In this document: in pieces, positions 36,447-46,052 of the stretch
Position numbering within the stretch: position 1 is the stretch's first letter
Layout of the letters: every line of letters starts with the position of its first letter
Origin: Motiliproteus sp036961355
Lineage (GTDB): Bacteria > Pseudomonadota > Gammaproteobacteria > Pseudomonadales > Balneatricaceae
Assembly: GCA_036961355.1 (NCBI GenBank)
Contig: JBALVL010000017.1
Location: 1-64,000, forward strand
Length of the DNA stretch: 64,000 nt
Direction of reading: 5' to 3'
Position numbers and translations under genes: made by a program
Notes under the pieces: model-generated
What the model saw: only the letters and a program-made list of their open reading frames with translations
Databases searched by the model: none
Told to the model about the DNA's origin: nothing

Positions 36447-37601
36447 TCAAGCGACTGAAATACGCCCCATACGGTGTAACGTAAATGCTGAGTATAGAAA
36501 AAACATATTGCCAATATTATTAACATCCATACCGGTATAGTCCTGAATTTTTCCTAACCGATATCTCAGTGTGTTTCTATGTACATGTAGTTCTTCAGCC
36601 GTCTTACCCATATTCAGGTTTGATCCGAACAAAGATTTTAGTGTTTTCTGTAGACAGCCATTCTTATCGTTATAAATAAGGTTTTCGTAACTTTTTTCTA
36701 AATGGTCAGAGGTCCAATCACTACTGGTTGATGACAGCAAGACCTCCAGCGACATGTCGCTGTAGCAATAGATTTTCTTGCCTGGAAAAAGTCGCTTACC
36801 AATGGACAAACTCCGTATTGCCGACTGATACGAAGTGGACAGGCGCTCGATCTCCGCATAATAGTTGCCACAACAAACACTAAAATCTAACCAGGAGTAC
36901 CGTAACAACGGTTTACAAAGCGCTTCTATTTCGCGCACAGTGGCTTGGCTATCCCAGCCCTTAAGACCAACCCTGATCTTTTTCAGCATCACCAGTTGCC
37001 GAGAATTAACCACCTCAACAACATCACCTTCCGCATCAGAACGCAGGCTAAACAACGCTTGCTGTAGCAACTGGGGGGTCAGCTCTTGGCCACCCTCTTT
37101 TCGAAACAGATCAAAAACGATCACAACCCAGTCGGATTCCGGTTCCAATGAACAAAGCAGGTCATCCCTTATGGCCGGTTCATATTTGAGCGGATCAACA
37201 ATAGACATGATCAATCTATTATTTCTGCTCTGCCGGTTATTTGTTGATTCCTGCCAGCCTTTCATAGCCAGTTCAACAATGGTTTTAATAACATTTTCAA
37301 ACATTAAAACATTAGCGCTCAAGCCCAGAACACTGACGACACCAACGACCTTTTCATCGAACGAAACAGGCAGCAATAGCTTACCAACTCCAACACCACG
37401 ACTATAGTCTGTCACTCGATCAAGCATCAGCTTAAAATCGGTTCTAATAACCTTGGAAATATCTTCATCAATACCGACGGTCTTTGAAGAGTTTTTTCCT
37501 GCTACCAAAACACCTTGGTAGTCAAAAATACAAATTTCAAAATCTACAACCTTACCTATATTAAGAACAATATCCTTAGCGATTTCTGGACTTAAATACA
37601 T
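36447..37601 (-). CDS. CdaR-type (sugar diacid/PucR-like) transcriptional regulator
   Basis: A 384-residue regulator. The N-terminal part (MYLSPEIAKDIVLNIGKVVD, then VAGKNSSKTVGI) is like the sugar-diacid recognition domain of CdaR. The C-terminal helix-turn-helix (LNMGKTAEELHVHRNTLRYR) is the PucR/HTH_30 type. The open frame extends to 37718, but the ATG at 37601 has GAGGA eight bases upstream and gives the family start. It lies between iolD copy 1 and mmsA on the same strand. A carboxylic acid sugar derivative is the expected effector, which fits the aldonate-type enzymes in this region; that link is inference. Confidence 0.87.
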   Translation of the reverse strand: MYLSPEIAKDIVLNIGKVVDFEICIFDYQGVLVAGKNSSKTVGIDEDISKVIRTDFKLMLDRVTDYSRGVGVGKLLLPVSFDEKVVGVVSVLGLSANVLMFENVIKTIVELAMKGWQESTNNRQSRNNRLIMSIVDPLKYEPAIRDDLLCSLEPESDWVVIVFDLFRKEGGQELTPQLLQQALFSLRSDAEGDVVEVVNSRQLVMLKKIRVGLKGWDSQATVREIEALCKPLLRYSWLDFSVCCGNYYAEIERLSTSYQSAIRSLSIGKRLFPGKKIYCYSDMSLEVLLSSTSSDWTSDHLEKSYENLIYNDKNGCLQKTLKSLFGSNLNMGKTAEELHVHRNTLRYRLGKIQDYTGMDVNNIGNMFFLYSAFTLHRMGRISVA

Positions 37602-37870
37602 CTCGGAAATCCTCATTTTTATTATTTTAATAAATGCTAAACAACTAAAACATTGTTCAAGCAAAGCAGGGCCTGAAATAAAAAGCCTGTGCCATGGTGA
37701 ATGATCACCAGAGGGCACAGGAAAGGACCCACAACTTGCTCTTACTCTTTCATCTGGGGCGAGGCTACACCGTCAAAACTAAATCTAACGCGCTGTTGCG
37801 CTTTTGTTTTGCAAACCAAGCCCGCATGTCGGTATCACTGACTAGCTGTCGTGTGAAACCATCAAATGCC

Positions 37871-39367
37871 TCACGATGGAAATGCGAACTGTACGCCTTC
37901 ACGTACGCCGCTGGATGGCCAGCGCTGGGTAATCGTTTTACGCTTGGTGTAAAAACGGACAGCATCGGGACCGTAGGCATGCAAGTCACCAAACAGAGAG
38001 CGCTTCCAGCCACCAAAACTGTGATATGCAACCGGCACTGGCAGCGGTACGTTGATGCCAACCATGCCAACCTGGATATGGTCAGAGAAATAACGTGCCG
38101 CCTCGCCATCACGGGTAAAGATGCAGGTTCCGTTACCGTATTCGTGATCGTTGATCAGCTGCATCGCCTCATCCATGGTGTCCACACGAACGACCTGTAA
38201 CACAGGCCCAAAAATCTCTTCCTGGTAGCTGCGCATCTCGGTGGTCACCGCATCGATCAGTGTCGCCCCGACGAAGAAGCCTCCTTCAAACCCAGCAACC
38301 TGAGGGTTTCGACCATCAACCACAACGTTGGCACCGTCCTGCTCGGCGCTGTCGATGTAACCCACTACTTTCTGCTGATGCTGGCGTGTAATCACCGGGC
38401 CAAAATCGTTGCTGCTATCAGAGTAGGCACCGACTTTAAGCGGTTGCATCGCTGCCTGCATCTTGGAAACCAGCGCGTCGGCAGCGGAATCACCCACGGC
38501 AACTGCAACCGATAACGCCATACAACGCTCACCAGAAGAACCGAATGCAGCCCCCAGTAACTGGTTAACGGCATTGTCCATATCGGCATCGGGCATCACG
38601 ATGGCATGGTTTTTAGCCCCACCCAGTGCCTGACAACGCTTGCCGTTGGCATTGGCAGTGGAGTAGATGTATTCAGCAATCGATGTTGAACCGACAAAGC
38701 TAACCGCTTTAATACGGGCATCGCCCAGCAGTGTATCGACCGCTACCTTATCGCCGTTGACTACGTTCATGACACCATCCGGCAGACCCGCTTGTTTCAG
38801 CAGCTCGGCGATAAACAGCGTGGAGCTGGGGTCACGTTCGGAAGGCTTCAACACAAAGGTATTACCGCAAGCGATCGCCATCGGGTACATCCACAGCGGC
38901 ACCATCGCAGGGAAGTTGAACGGAGTGATGCCGGTCACCACACCCAACGGTTGAAACTCGCTCCAGGAATCGATGTTCGGACCGACATTTTTGCTATGTT
39001 CACCCTTTAATAATTCAGCAACCCCGCAGGCATACTCAACACACTCGATACCTCGCTGTAGCTCACCGGCGGCGTCATGGCTGATTTTTCCGTGCTCTTC
39101 GCCGATCATCTGGCAAATCTTGTCGGCATTCTGCTCCAGCAGCGCCTTAAACCGAAACATAACTGCGGCACGTTTGCCGACAGGGGTATTGCGCCAAGCA
39201 GGAAAAGCGGCTTCAGCGGCAGCAATCGCCTGCTCTACCGTTTGCTTGGATGCCAGCGCAACTTGCTTAGTGCTCTTGCCGGTGGCTGGATTAAAAACAG
39301 GTTGCGAGCGCTCGTCTGACTGAGCGGCGATGCTTTGGCCGCCAATAAAATGTCCGATCATCGTCAT
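37871..39367 (-). CDS. mmsA: (Methyl)malonate-semialdehyde dehydrogenase MmsA/IolA
   Basis: A 498-residue CoA-acylating aldehyde dehydrogenase that converts malonate semialdehyde (from inositol) or methylmalonate semialdehyde (from valine) to acetyl- or propionyl-CoA. The catalytic cysteine is in GSSGERCMALSVA, and the usual ALDH general-base Glu is absent (QALGGAKNH), as is normal for this CoA-dependent family. The frame runs to 39394, but the ATG at 39367 has AAGGT upstream and yields the family start MTMIGHFIGG. The last 15 residues (RWPSSGVREGVQFAF) are also typical. In an iol region it would be the final IolA step. Confidence 0.94.
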   Translation of the reverse strand: MTMIGHFIGGQSIAAQSDERSQPVFNPATGKSTKQVALASKQTVEQAIAAAEAAFPAWRNTPVGKRAAVMFRFKALLEQNADKICQMIGEEHGKISHDAAGELQRGIECVEYACGVAELLKGEHSKNVGPNIDSWSEFQPLGVVTGITPFNFPAMVPLWMYPMAIACGNTFVLKPSERDPSSTLFIAELLKQAGLPDGVMNVVNGDKVAVDTLLGDARIKAVSFVGSTSIAEYIYSTANANGKRCQALGGAKNHAIVMPDADMDNAVNQLLGAAFGSSGERCMALSVAVAVGDSAADALVSKMQAAMQPLKVGAYSDSSNDFGPVITRQHQQKVVGYIDSAEQDGANVVVDGRNPQVAGFEGGFFVGATLIDAVTTEMRSYQEEIFGPVLQVVRVDTMDEAMQLINDHEYGNGTCIFTRDGEAARYFSDHIQVGMVGINVPLPVPVAYHSFGGWKRSLFGDLHAYGPDAVRFYTKRKTITQRWPSSGVREGVQFAFPS

Positions 39368-39537
39368 GAAAAATACCTTTTTTAGAGAACCCATCGCACT
39401 GCGACAGATTGCATTCTTGTTAGTTGAGAGCGGCTTATTGCCGTGCGGATATGAAAGAGACCCGCTACCTCTCTTGGTTCTCAGCCGCGAACGACATCTG
39501 AATGGTCGGCACTAATTTAGAGCCGCTATACCTCAGC

Positions 39538-40347
39538 CTATGTCGGCTGAGGCGGACTCTCGTAGCAACCATTGACGGACTGGTCCATATCGATCACCGA
39601 TCCGGTCATCATGCCGGACTCCTCCGATGCCAGGAACGCAATGGCCCGGGCCACTTCCTGCGTTTCCAGCAGGCGTCCGAACGGTTGCTTTGCCGTGGCG
39701 GCTTGCAGCCAATCGTCCTGCTGTCCGTGATAATTTTTCTGAATAGTGTCTTCGCCAGGCGTGTTCATCCAACCGATGTTCAGCCCGTTGATACGAATAC
39801 GGTGCCGCATCAGGGCGAAGGCCGAGTTCTTGGTCAGGTTAGCGGTAGCGGCCTTGGAGGCCGAGTACGCCGAGATAAAGGGTTGGCCGCCGTGGCTGGC
39901 CAAGCTGATAATATTCACCATCGCGCCTTCGATGCCTTCACGAATCATCAACTTGGCGGCTTCCTGCATCAGAAAGAAGGGACCACGGGTATTGACCGCA
40001 AACATCTGATCAAACAGTTCTTCGGAGGTATCCAGAATGTTGCCCCGGTCGGTGATGCCGGCGCAGTTTACTAGCACATCCAACCGCCCGAAACGCCTAT
40101 CGGCCTCGGCAATCACGTTGCGGCAATCGGCAACAGTGGCCTGATCAGCGCGCACGAAATAGGTCGGACATCCCGCTAAGGTCAGCTGGTCGGCGATCGC
40201 CTGGCCCTTATCGATACTGCGACCACAAATAATCAGACCGGCGGCGCCCCGCTGGGCAAACAGTCGTGCGGTGGCTTCGCCCAGTCCCTGAGTACTACCG
40301 GTAACAACCGCGACCTTACCCTGCATGGCACAATTTTTATCGCTCAT
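39538..40347 (-). CDS. Short-chain dehydrogenase/reductase of the iol region
   Basis: A 269-residue classical SDR with TGSTQGLG near residue 16, NCAGI near 94 and the active-site YSASK near 160. It is flanked by iolD copy 2 upstream and mmsA downstream on the same strand. It probably oxidises a sugar, cyclitol or keto intermediate made by the neighbouring enzymes; several SDRs are polyol or inositol dehydrogenases, but the substrate cannot be fixed. The C-terminus reads MDQSVNGCYESPPQPT, with no membrane segment. Confidence 0.86.
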   Translation of the reverse strand: MSDKNCAMQGKVAVVTGSTQGLGEATARLFAQRGAAGLIICGRSIDKGQAIADQLTLAGCPTYFVRADQATVADCRNVIAEADRRFGRLDVLVNCAGITDRGNILDTSEELFDQMFAVNTRGPFFLMQEAAKLMIREGIEGAMVNIISLASHGGQPFISAYSASKAATANLTKNSAFALMRHRIRINGLNIGWMNTPGEDTIQKNYHGQQDDWLQAATAKQPFGRLLETQEVARAIAFLASEESGMMTGSVIDMDQSVNGCYESPPQPT

Positions 40348-40439
40348 AACAACACCTGCTCCATTCGTGGCAACCGACCATGTCCCATTAGGATTGGTGA
40401 CTGCCAGGTTGACTCACTAACCGCTGTGATCGTTAGCCA

Positions 40440-42290
40440 CTACACCCCTACTCGCTGGCGGCAACGCTGCTCTTCATGATCGATCTTCGCCTGACGGATC
40501 TCTTCACGCTCACTCACCTCGGGGACCCCAACATCCCACCAGGCATCACCGGGCGACCAGTCATGTGGGTCGGTATCAATCTGGATGACGTAGGTCCTGT
40601 CGGCTGCCTTGGCGCGCTCAAAGGCCTGCTCAAATTCGGCGATGGAGGAAACTTTCTCTGCCAATGCCCCCATGCTTTTAGCGTTCTGAACGAAGTCCAC
40701 CGAGAACACTTGCTCGACATTGCTGTCTTTCAGCAAATTGTTATAGGAGGCACCGCCCTTAAAATTTTGCAGCCGGTTGATGATCGCGAAGCCGCCGTTA
40801 TCACAGACCACAAGAATCATCTTGTTGCCGTCCAACACGGAGCTGTAGATATCGGAGTTCATCATCATGTAGGAACCGTCACCGGTGAAGACGATGGTAT
40901 CGGCACCATCCTGCTCACGGGTTACCTTGGCCGAACCCCAGCCACCGGCGATCTCGTATCCCATGCAGGAGAAACCGAATTCACAGTCAAAAGTGCCGGG
41001 GGTCTTGGTGCGCCACAATTTGGTGATCTCACCGGGCAAACCTCCGGCCGCGCTGATCACCCGATCCTCGGGGCCACATTTACGGTTAACCGCGCCGATC
41101 ACCTGGGCATAGTTGGGCAACTCACGGCCGTCATCGGTGGTACGCTCATCAATCAGCGCATTCCAGCGTCGATACTCTTCGCGTCCTTTATCCATCCAGG
41201 TCGGACTAGCACGCCAATCACCCAGCTTGCTGTCGAGCTCCTGCAGGGATACCAGCGCATCGCCCACGACGGACAGAGCTTGGTGTTTAATCGCATCGAA
41301 GCGCGCCGCATTGATAGAAACAAACTGGCAATCGTGGGAGAAAACACTCCATGAACCGGTGGTAAAGTCCTGCAGCCGTGTGCCTACAGCAATGACCAGA
41401 TCGGCCTCTGCTGCCATGGCATTGGCAGAGGCGGAGCCGATGATGCCCAGCGGGCCAATATTGACGGCAGAATCGTGTACCAGTGCAGAACGACCGGCGA
41501 TGGTCTCACACACTGGAATATTTCGGCTCAACGCCAGCTGTTCAAGACAGTCGGCAGCACCCGAGTAAAGCACGCCGCCGCCAGAAATAATCAGTGGCCG
41601 CTTGGCGTTCTTGATGGCATTAATTGCGCGATCAAGCTGACCTTCGTCGGCTCGTGGCCGCGGTGCTTCATGAACCTTCTCTTCGAAAAAAGACAACGGA
41701 TAATCGTACGCGATCGCCTGAATATCTTGAGGCAGACCGATAAAGGCCGGACCACAGTCGGCCGGATCCAGCAACGTGGCGATAGCCTGAGGCAGTGAAG
41801 AGATGATCTGTGCCGGGCTGTTGATTCGATCCCAGTAGCGGCTAACCGGTTTAAAGGCGTCATTAACCGTGATAGAGGGAGAGTGGAAATGCTCGACCTG
41901 CTGCAGCACCGGATCGGGAATGCGGTTAACAAAGGTATCACCACAGATGATCAACAGCGGCAGACGGTTGGCGTGAGCCACACCAGCGGCCGTCACAACA
42001 TTGGTCGCGCCAGGGCCGATAGAGGTCGTGACCGCCATCACTTGGCGACGCTTAACAGCCTTAGCGTAAGCAACGCCGGCCAGTGCCATCGACTGTTCGT
42101 TCTGGCCTCGCCAAGTAGGGAATTCTTCGCGAACTCTCTCTAACGCTTCGGAAAGACAGGTCACGTTACCGTGGCCAAAAATGCCATAAACACCGGGGAT
42201 CAATGGCTCTACCTTGCCATCGATCAACGTCTTTTGCGCCATTAGGTATTTAACGACGGCCTGGGCCATGGTGAGTCTTATCGTTTTCAT
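40440..42290 (-). CDS. iolD: Trihydroxycyclohexane-1,2-dione acylhydrolase IolD, copy 2
   Basis: A second 616-residue IolD with all key parts: GQNEQSMA near residue 62, GDGSYMMMNSDIYSSV near 468, VVCDNGGF and WWDVGVPEV. It is as long as copy 1 and aligns end to end with moderate divergence, including the ThDP helix. AGAGGA precedes the ATG. It is grouped with an SDR, mmsA, a hydroxyacid dehydrogenase, an HpaI aldolase and an aldehyde dehydrogenase instead of an iol dehydrogenase. It may act on a different cyclic diketone or serve another isomer. Confidence 0.95.
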   Translation of the reverse strand: MKTIRLTMAQAVVKYLMAQKTLIDGKVEPLIPGVYGIFGHGNVTCLSEALERVREEFPTWRGQNEQSMALAGVAYAKAVKRRQVMAVTTSIGPGATNVVTAAGVAHANRLPLLIICGDTFVNRIPDPVLQQVEHFHSPSITVNDAFKPVSRYWDRINSPAQIISSLPQAIATLLDPADCGPAFIGLPQDIQAIAYDYPLSFFEEKVHEAPRPRADEGQLDRAINAIKNAKRPLIISGGGVLYSGAADCLEQLALSRNIPVCETIAGRSALVHDSAVNIGPLGIIGSASANAMAAEADLVIAVGTRLQDFTTGSWSVFSHDCQFVSINAARFDAIKHQALSVVGDALVSLQELDSKLGDWRASPTWMDKGREEYRRWNALIDERTTDDGRELPNYAQVIGAVNRKCGPEDRVISAAGGLPGEITKLWRTKTPGTFDCEFGFSCMGYEIAGGWGSAKVTREQDGADTIVFTGDGSYMMMNSDIYSSVLDGNKMILVVCDNGGFAIINRLQNFKGGASYNNLLKDSNVEQVFSVDFVQNAKSMGALAEKVSSIAEFEQAFERAKAADRTYVIQIDTDPHDWSPGDAWWDVGVPEVSEREEIRQAKIDHEEQRCRQRVGV

Positions 42291-42355
42291 ACTCTGTCCT
42301 CTGCTGGCGAGACGATGTGCAATCGTCTCGCAGGATACTGTCTGTTAAGTTGGAT

Positions 42356-43333
42356 TTACGAGAGCGCCGAGCGGTTGACAGTCAGCTCAGACTTAAGCGT
42401 TCCATCAAATGCCGCCAATACATTTTTGGCAGAGGATATCCCCATCCGTGCTGCACACTCTTCGGTCATACCCGCGCTATGCGGACTCAAAAGCAGGTTA
42501 CCCAGTGCCACCAATGGCGAATCACTGGGGATCGGCTCGTTCACAACCGTATCCAACCCGGCCCCCTTGATCTGCTTATTTTGTAACGCATCAACCAACG
42601 CAGACTCATCGATCAGGCCGCCACGCGCGGTGTTGATCAAAAATGCACCAGGCTTCATCAGGCCAAGCATCTGCGCATCAAATAGATTCTGTGTCTCAGG
42701 CGTCTTGGGCACATGCAGACTGATATAATCGGCCTGCCGTACACCGTCGGTCAGGGTATCGACACGGGTGACGCCATACTCAGCGATCTTTTCATCCGGT
42801 AAATAAGGATCGTAGACACAGACATCGGCATCGAAAGCCTTGAGGCGTTTGCTGACTTCAAAACCGATCCGACCGAAACCGACCAGCAGCACCTTTTTTT
42901 GCCACAACTCGGTCGCAGCCAGGGTGTTTTGTATCGCCCAGTCGCCTTGACGAACCGCGCGGTCGTAGTCGGTGCATTGTTTGGCTAGGGCAAGCATCAT
43001 AAACAGAGTATGTTCGGCGACTGCCACCGCATTGACGTTATCAATGATCGCCACCGGGATACCCATGCTGCTAGCCAGCTCGACCGGCACATTGTCATAA
43101 CCCACACCGTGACGGGAGATCACTTTCAGTTTAGAACTCGCCTCCAGCGCTGCTGGCGGTAGCGCCATGGTACGGAGCAGTAGACCGTCACAAGCGGGCA
43201 GCTTGTCGATAAAATCCTCAGCCGTCGGGTAGTCGATCATCTCGTAACAGATATCGTCCCGCTCATCCAGAAGGCGCAAACCCTCCGGATGAACCTTGCC
43301 TGCGACCAGCACCTTTTTGATAGCCCCGGCCAT
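42356..43333 (-). CDS. D-isomer-specific 2-hydroxyacid dehydrogenase
   Basis: A 325-residue NAD-dependent enzyme related to phosphoglycerate and glyoxylate/hydroxypyruvate reductases. The Rossmann motif GFGRIGFEVSKRL is near residue 150; the catalytic Arg is in INTARGGLID near 235, the Glu in NEPIPSDSP near 266, and the His in LSPHSAG near 283. Its start follows the aldolase stop by two bases, with GGGGAG inside the end of the aldolase gene, so the two are coupled. It could reduce a 2-keto acid or semialdehyde-derived product from the aldolase. The physiological substrate is unknown. Confidence 0.9.
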   Translation of the reverse strand: MAGAIKKVLVAGKVHPEGLRLLDERDDICYEMIDYPTAEDFIDKLPACDGLLLRTMALPPAALEASSKLKVISRHGVGYDNVPVELASSMGIPVAIIDNVNAVAVAEHTLFMMLALAKQCTDYDRAVRQGDWAIQNTLAATELWQKKVLLVGFGRIGFEVSKRLKAFDADVCVYDPYLPDEKIAEYGVTRVDTLTDGVRQADYISLHVPKTPETQNLFDAQMLGLMKPGAFLINTARGGLIDESALVDALQNKQIKGAGLDTVVNEPIPSDSPLVALGNLLLSPHSAGMTEECAARMGISSAKNVLAAFDGTLKSELTVNRSALS

Positions 43334-43335
43334 GA

Positions 43336-44133
43336 TCAGTAGCTCCCCTGCTGCTCAGTAGCAGTCGATTCAGCTCCTTGCTTCATCGTGTTAACTATTG
43401 CCTGAGCACCGGCGGCCATCAGCCGGGCGTCGGACCCGATGGTGACGAATTGAAAGCCCTTCTCAACCATTCGCAACGCATACTCAGCACTGCCGTTATG
43501 AATACCTGCATAAACCCCATGGGCCTTAGCCCGGGCAAGAATATGATCGATCGCCTCGACCACCGGTGCCTCTTCCTGATCAAACTTGGGCGTACAGCCC
43601 AGCGCGTTGGACAGGTCGGCGGGGCCGATATAGATCGCATCAATGCCATCAACCGAAAGAATGGCCTCAAGGTTATCGAGCGCCTGCTTGGTCTCGATCA
43701 TGGCAAACCGCACAATGGTGTCATCGGCATGTTTGGGATAATCCGCGCCGGCGTAAAGCACCGAGCGAATAGGTCCAAAACTGCGCTGACCACGAGGCGG
43801 ATAGCGGGTGTACTGGACGAACGCCTCGGCGTCTTCTGCGGTATTAACCATCGGGCAGATAACACCGTAAGCACCGGCATCCAGGGTTTTCATCAGGATA
43901 CCGGGTTCCAGCCAAGGGACACGAACGATCGGCATAGTGTCAGTGGTCGAGATCGCCGTCAGCATGGGAATCAGACTGCTGTAGTCGGTGACGCCGTGCT
44001 GCATATCAATGGTCAATGAATCCCAACCCTGATGCGCCATGGTCTCCGCCGAAAAGCCGCTGGGGATCGCCAGCCAGCCATTGATGACAGCACCACCTTC
44101 GGCCCAGATTTCACGTATCTTGTTCGCTCGCAT
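43336..44133 (-). CDS. HpcH/HpaI-family class II aldolase
   Basis: A 265-residue metal-dependent pyruvate aldolase. The family start INGWLAIPSGFSAE and the active-site IDMQHG, then VRVPW, are clear; the metal-binding Glu is in MIETKQALDN near residue 145 and the Asp in IGPADLS near 170. Relatives split 2-keto-3-deoxy acids (KDG, HKHD, 2-keto-3-deoxy-rhamnonate) into pyruvate and an aldehyde. That product could be oxidised by the aldehyde dehydrogenase encoded just before it, and the substrate could come from the IlvD/EDD dehydratase at 20881. AAGGGG lies before the ATG. It cannot act like IolJ on a 5-keto acid without a change of specificity. Confidence 0.91.
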   Translation of the reverse strand: MRANKIREIWAEGGAVINGWLAIPSGFSAETMAHQGWDSLTIDMQHGVTDYSSLIPMLTAISTTDTMPIVRVPWLEPGILMKTLDAGAYGVICPMVNTAEDAEAFVQYTRYPPRGQRSFGPIRSVLYAGADYPKHADDTIVRFAMIETKQALDNLEAILSVDGIDAIYIGPADLSNALGCTPKFDQEEAPVVEAIDHILARAKAHGVYAGIHNGSAEYALRMVEKGFQFVTIGSDARLMAAGAQAIVNTMKQGAESTATEQQGSY

Positions 44134-44145
44134 TGTGATACCCCC

Positions 44146-45582
44146 TTAAGCCTGAGTTACAAGGTGGGTATATTTTAGGTTGAGATAATCACTCAGACAC
44201 TCACTGCCGCCTTCACGGCCAGAGCCACTTTCCTTGATACCGCCAAAGGGCGTTTCGGCGGATGCCAGGGCGAAGGTGTTGACGGCAACCATACCGCTAT
44301 TGATACGTTTCGCCGCTTCATTAGCCTGGTGCAGAGACTGACTCCAGACATAGGCAGCAAGACCGTATTCGGTATCATTGGCTTTCTCGATCACCTCATC
44401 GAACTTTTCAAAGCTGTTGATGATCGCCACCGGCCCAAACGCTTCCTCTTTCATCAACCGAGCGTTGGCAGGTACATTAATAAGCACCGTCGCCTCATAG
44501 AAGTAGCCCATACAATCCATCGGCTTACCCCCGGTTAAGACCTCAGCGCCACAGTCAACAGCATCACGCACCAGTTCGTCGACTTCGGCCAAGCGAGCCG
44601 CAGTACGCAACGGCCCCATCTGTACGCCTTCATCCAAACCATTACCCACCACCAACTGAGACGCCTGCTCGGCGAAACCCTTGGAAAACTGGTCAAAACT
44701 ACCCGACTGCACATAGAAGCGATTCGGCGACACACACACCTGACCGCTGTTGAAATACTTGGTGGCCACCGCTGCATTAAGGGCTGCCGTCACGTTAGCA
44801 TCGTCAAAAATGATGCAGGGGCTATGCCCGCCTAACTCCATTGTGACCTTCTTCAGTGTCGAAGCGGCTTCCTGCACCAACTGCTTGCCTAGCTCGGTCG
44901 AGCCGGTGAGTGACACTTTGCGCACCACCGGGGATTGCATGATCACTGGAGAGGTCACCGATGCACTGCCCGTCACCAAATTGACCACGCCTGCAGGAAT
45001 GCCCGCATCATGACAACACTCAACAATTGCAGCGGCTGAGCCAGGGGTTTCCTTCGATGGACGGCAAACAATCGAGCAGCCTGCCGCTAACGCTGGAGCC
45101 ACTTTGCGCGCCAGCAACGACACAGGGAAATTCCAGGCAGCAAAAGCGGCCACCACACCAATCGGCGAATGATCAATACGAATCTGACCATTGGGTAGAC
45201 GACTTTCGACAGTGCGCCCGTAAATACGCTTGGTCTCCTCAGAAAACCAAATGAACTGATCGATCGCCAAGCCCCACTCGCGGACGGAGCCAGCCAGAGG
45301 ACGTCCGGTCTCCATGGTGGTGATCTCGGCGTAGCGGTCCAGCCGTTCAACCATCAATTCAGCGACCCGACGAAGCTTCTCACCGCGCTGCCAGGGATCA
45401 AGTTCAGCCCAGACACTCAACCCTCTTTCAGCCGACTCGATGGCCCGCTGGGTGTCTTCAACGGTCGCTGCCGAGCAAGTTTCAAAGACCTCCTCTGTCG
45501 CAGGATCAATAACTTCTATCACTCGGCCATCCGCCGCGGCGCTCCATTCGCCGTTGATATACAAGCTCTTCAATTCGTTCAT
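44146..45582 (-). CDS. NAD(P)-dependent aldehyde dehydrogenase
   Basis: A 478-residue ALDH-superfamily enzyme of the betaine/succinate-semialdehyde type. The general base Glu is in TMELGGHSPCIIF near residue 249, the catalytic Cys in NSGQVCVSPNRFY near 283 and the coenzyme-fold motif GSTELGKQL near 229. It is the first gene of the operon with the HpaI aldolase and the hydroxyacid dehydrogenase, with a 12-base gap. It probably oxidises the aldehyde released by the aldolase (for example glycolaldehyde or a 3-carbon semialdehyde). AGAGGA precedes the ATG. Confidence 0.92.
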   Translation of the reverse strand: MNELKSLYINGEWSAAADGRVIEVIDPATEEVFETCSAATVEDTQRAIESAERGLSVWAELDPWQRGEKLRRVAELMVERLDRYAEITTMETGRPLAGSVREWGLAIDQFIWFSEETKRIYGRTVESRLPNGQIRIDHSPIGVVAAFAAWNFPVSLLARKVAPALAAGCSIVCRPSKETPGSAAAIVECCHDAGIPAGVVNLVTGSASVTSPVIMQSPVVRKVSLTGSTELGKQLVQEAASTLKKVTMELGGHSPCIIFDDANVTAALNAAVATKYFNSGQVCVSPNRFYVQSGSFDQFSKGFAEQASQLVVGNGLDEGVQMGPLRTAARLAEVDELVRDAVDCGAEVLTGGKPMDCMGYFYEATVLINVPANARLMKEEAFGPVAIINSFEKFDEVIEKANDTEYGLAAYVWSQSLHQANEAAKRINSGMVAVNTFALASAETPFGGIKESGSGREGGSECLSDYLNLKYTHLVTQA

Positions 45583-46052
45583 GCCTTATTCCTCTGTTCT
45601 TATAGTCTTGGAACGATATCGCCGAATGGCCAACATTTTTAAAAGTACGTTTCTTAACAATCCAGATCATTGCAACCAGCAGTGGCACATAAAGCCACCA
45701 ATGCAAAACAACAACCGTTTAAACTTCATCGATAGTAAGAATTAAGGGTTATTCTAATGAGCACAGTGCAATATCAGGAATCTCGGTTACTATTTAATAC
45801 ATTTGAATAACTACTTTTATAGCCCTATAGGCACCCTCAAGATAGGGGCCTAGAATTGACAACAAGCCCCACACCAGACCAGCCTACAAGCAGGTCTTAA
45901 CCGCGCCCCAGCCACACATGACCCAAGATCAAGACCAACAAAAAGCTGGCACCGAACAAAAAGAAAGGTAAACAGAAAAAGCGACAACAATGCCGAACAG
46001 AAGGGATCGAACGGCTCGATTTGCCCCCTAACAGCAACCGCCCAGCTGGGGG
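45583..46052. other. Intergenic region upstream of the aldehyde dehydrogenase operon
   Basis: About 470 bases between the exporter stop and the aldehyde dehydrogenase start, AT-rich in the promoter-proximal 250 bases. An imperfect stem (TAGGCACCCT with AGGGGCCTA, about 45828-45852) may be a weak terminator for the exporter gene. No other gene seen. Confidence 0.45.

Noticed and set aside
40476..41354. A 292-codon plus-strand frame opposite iolD copy 2
   Set aside because: Antisense shadow of a conserved ThDP enzyme.
42356..43333. Call as serA (phosphoglycerate dehydrogenase)
   Set aside because: It lacks the C-terminal ACT domain and is embedded in a catabolic operon; a general 2-hydroxyacid dehydrogenase is the safer name.
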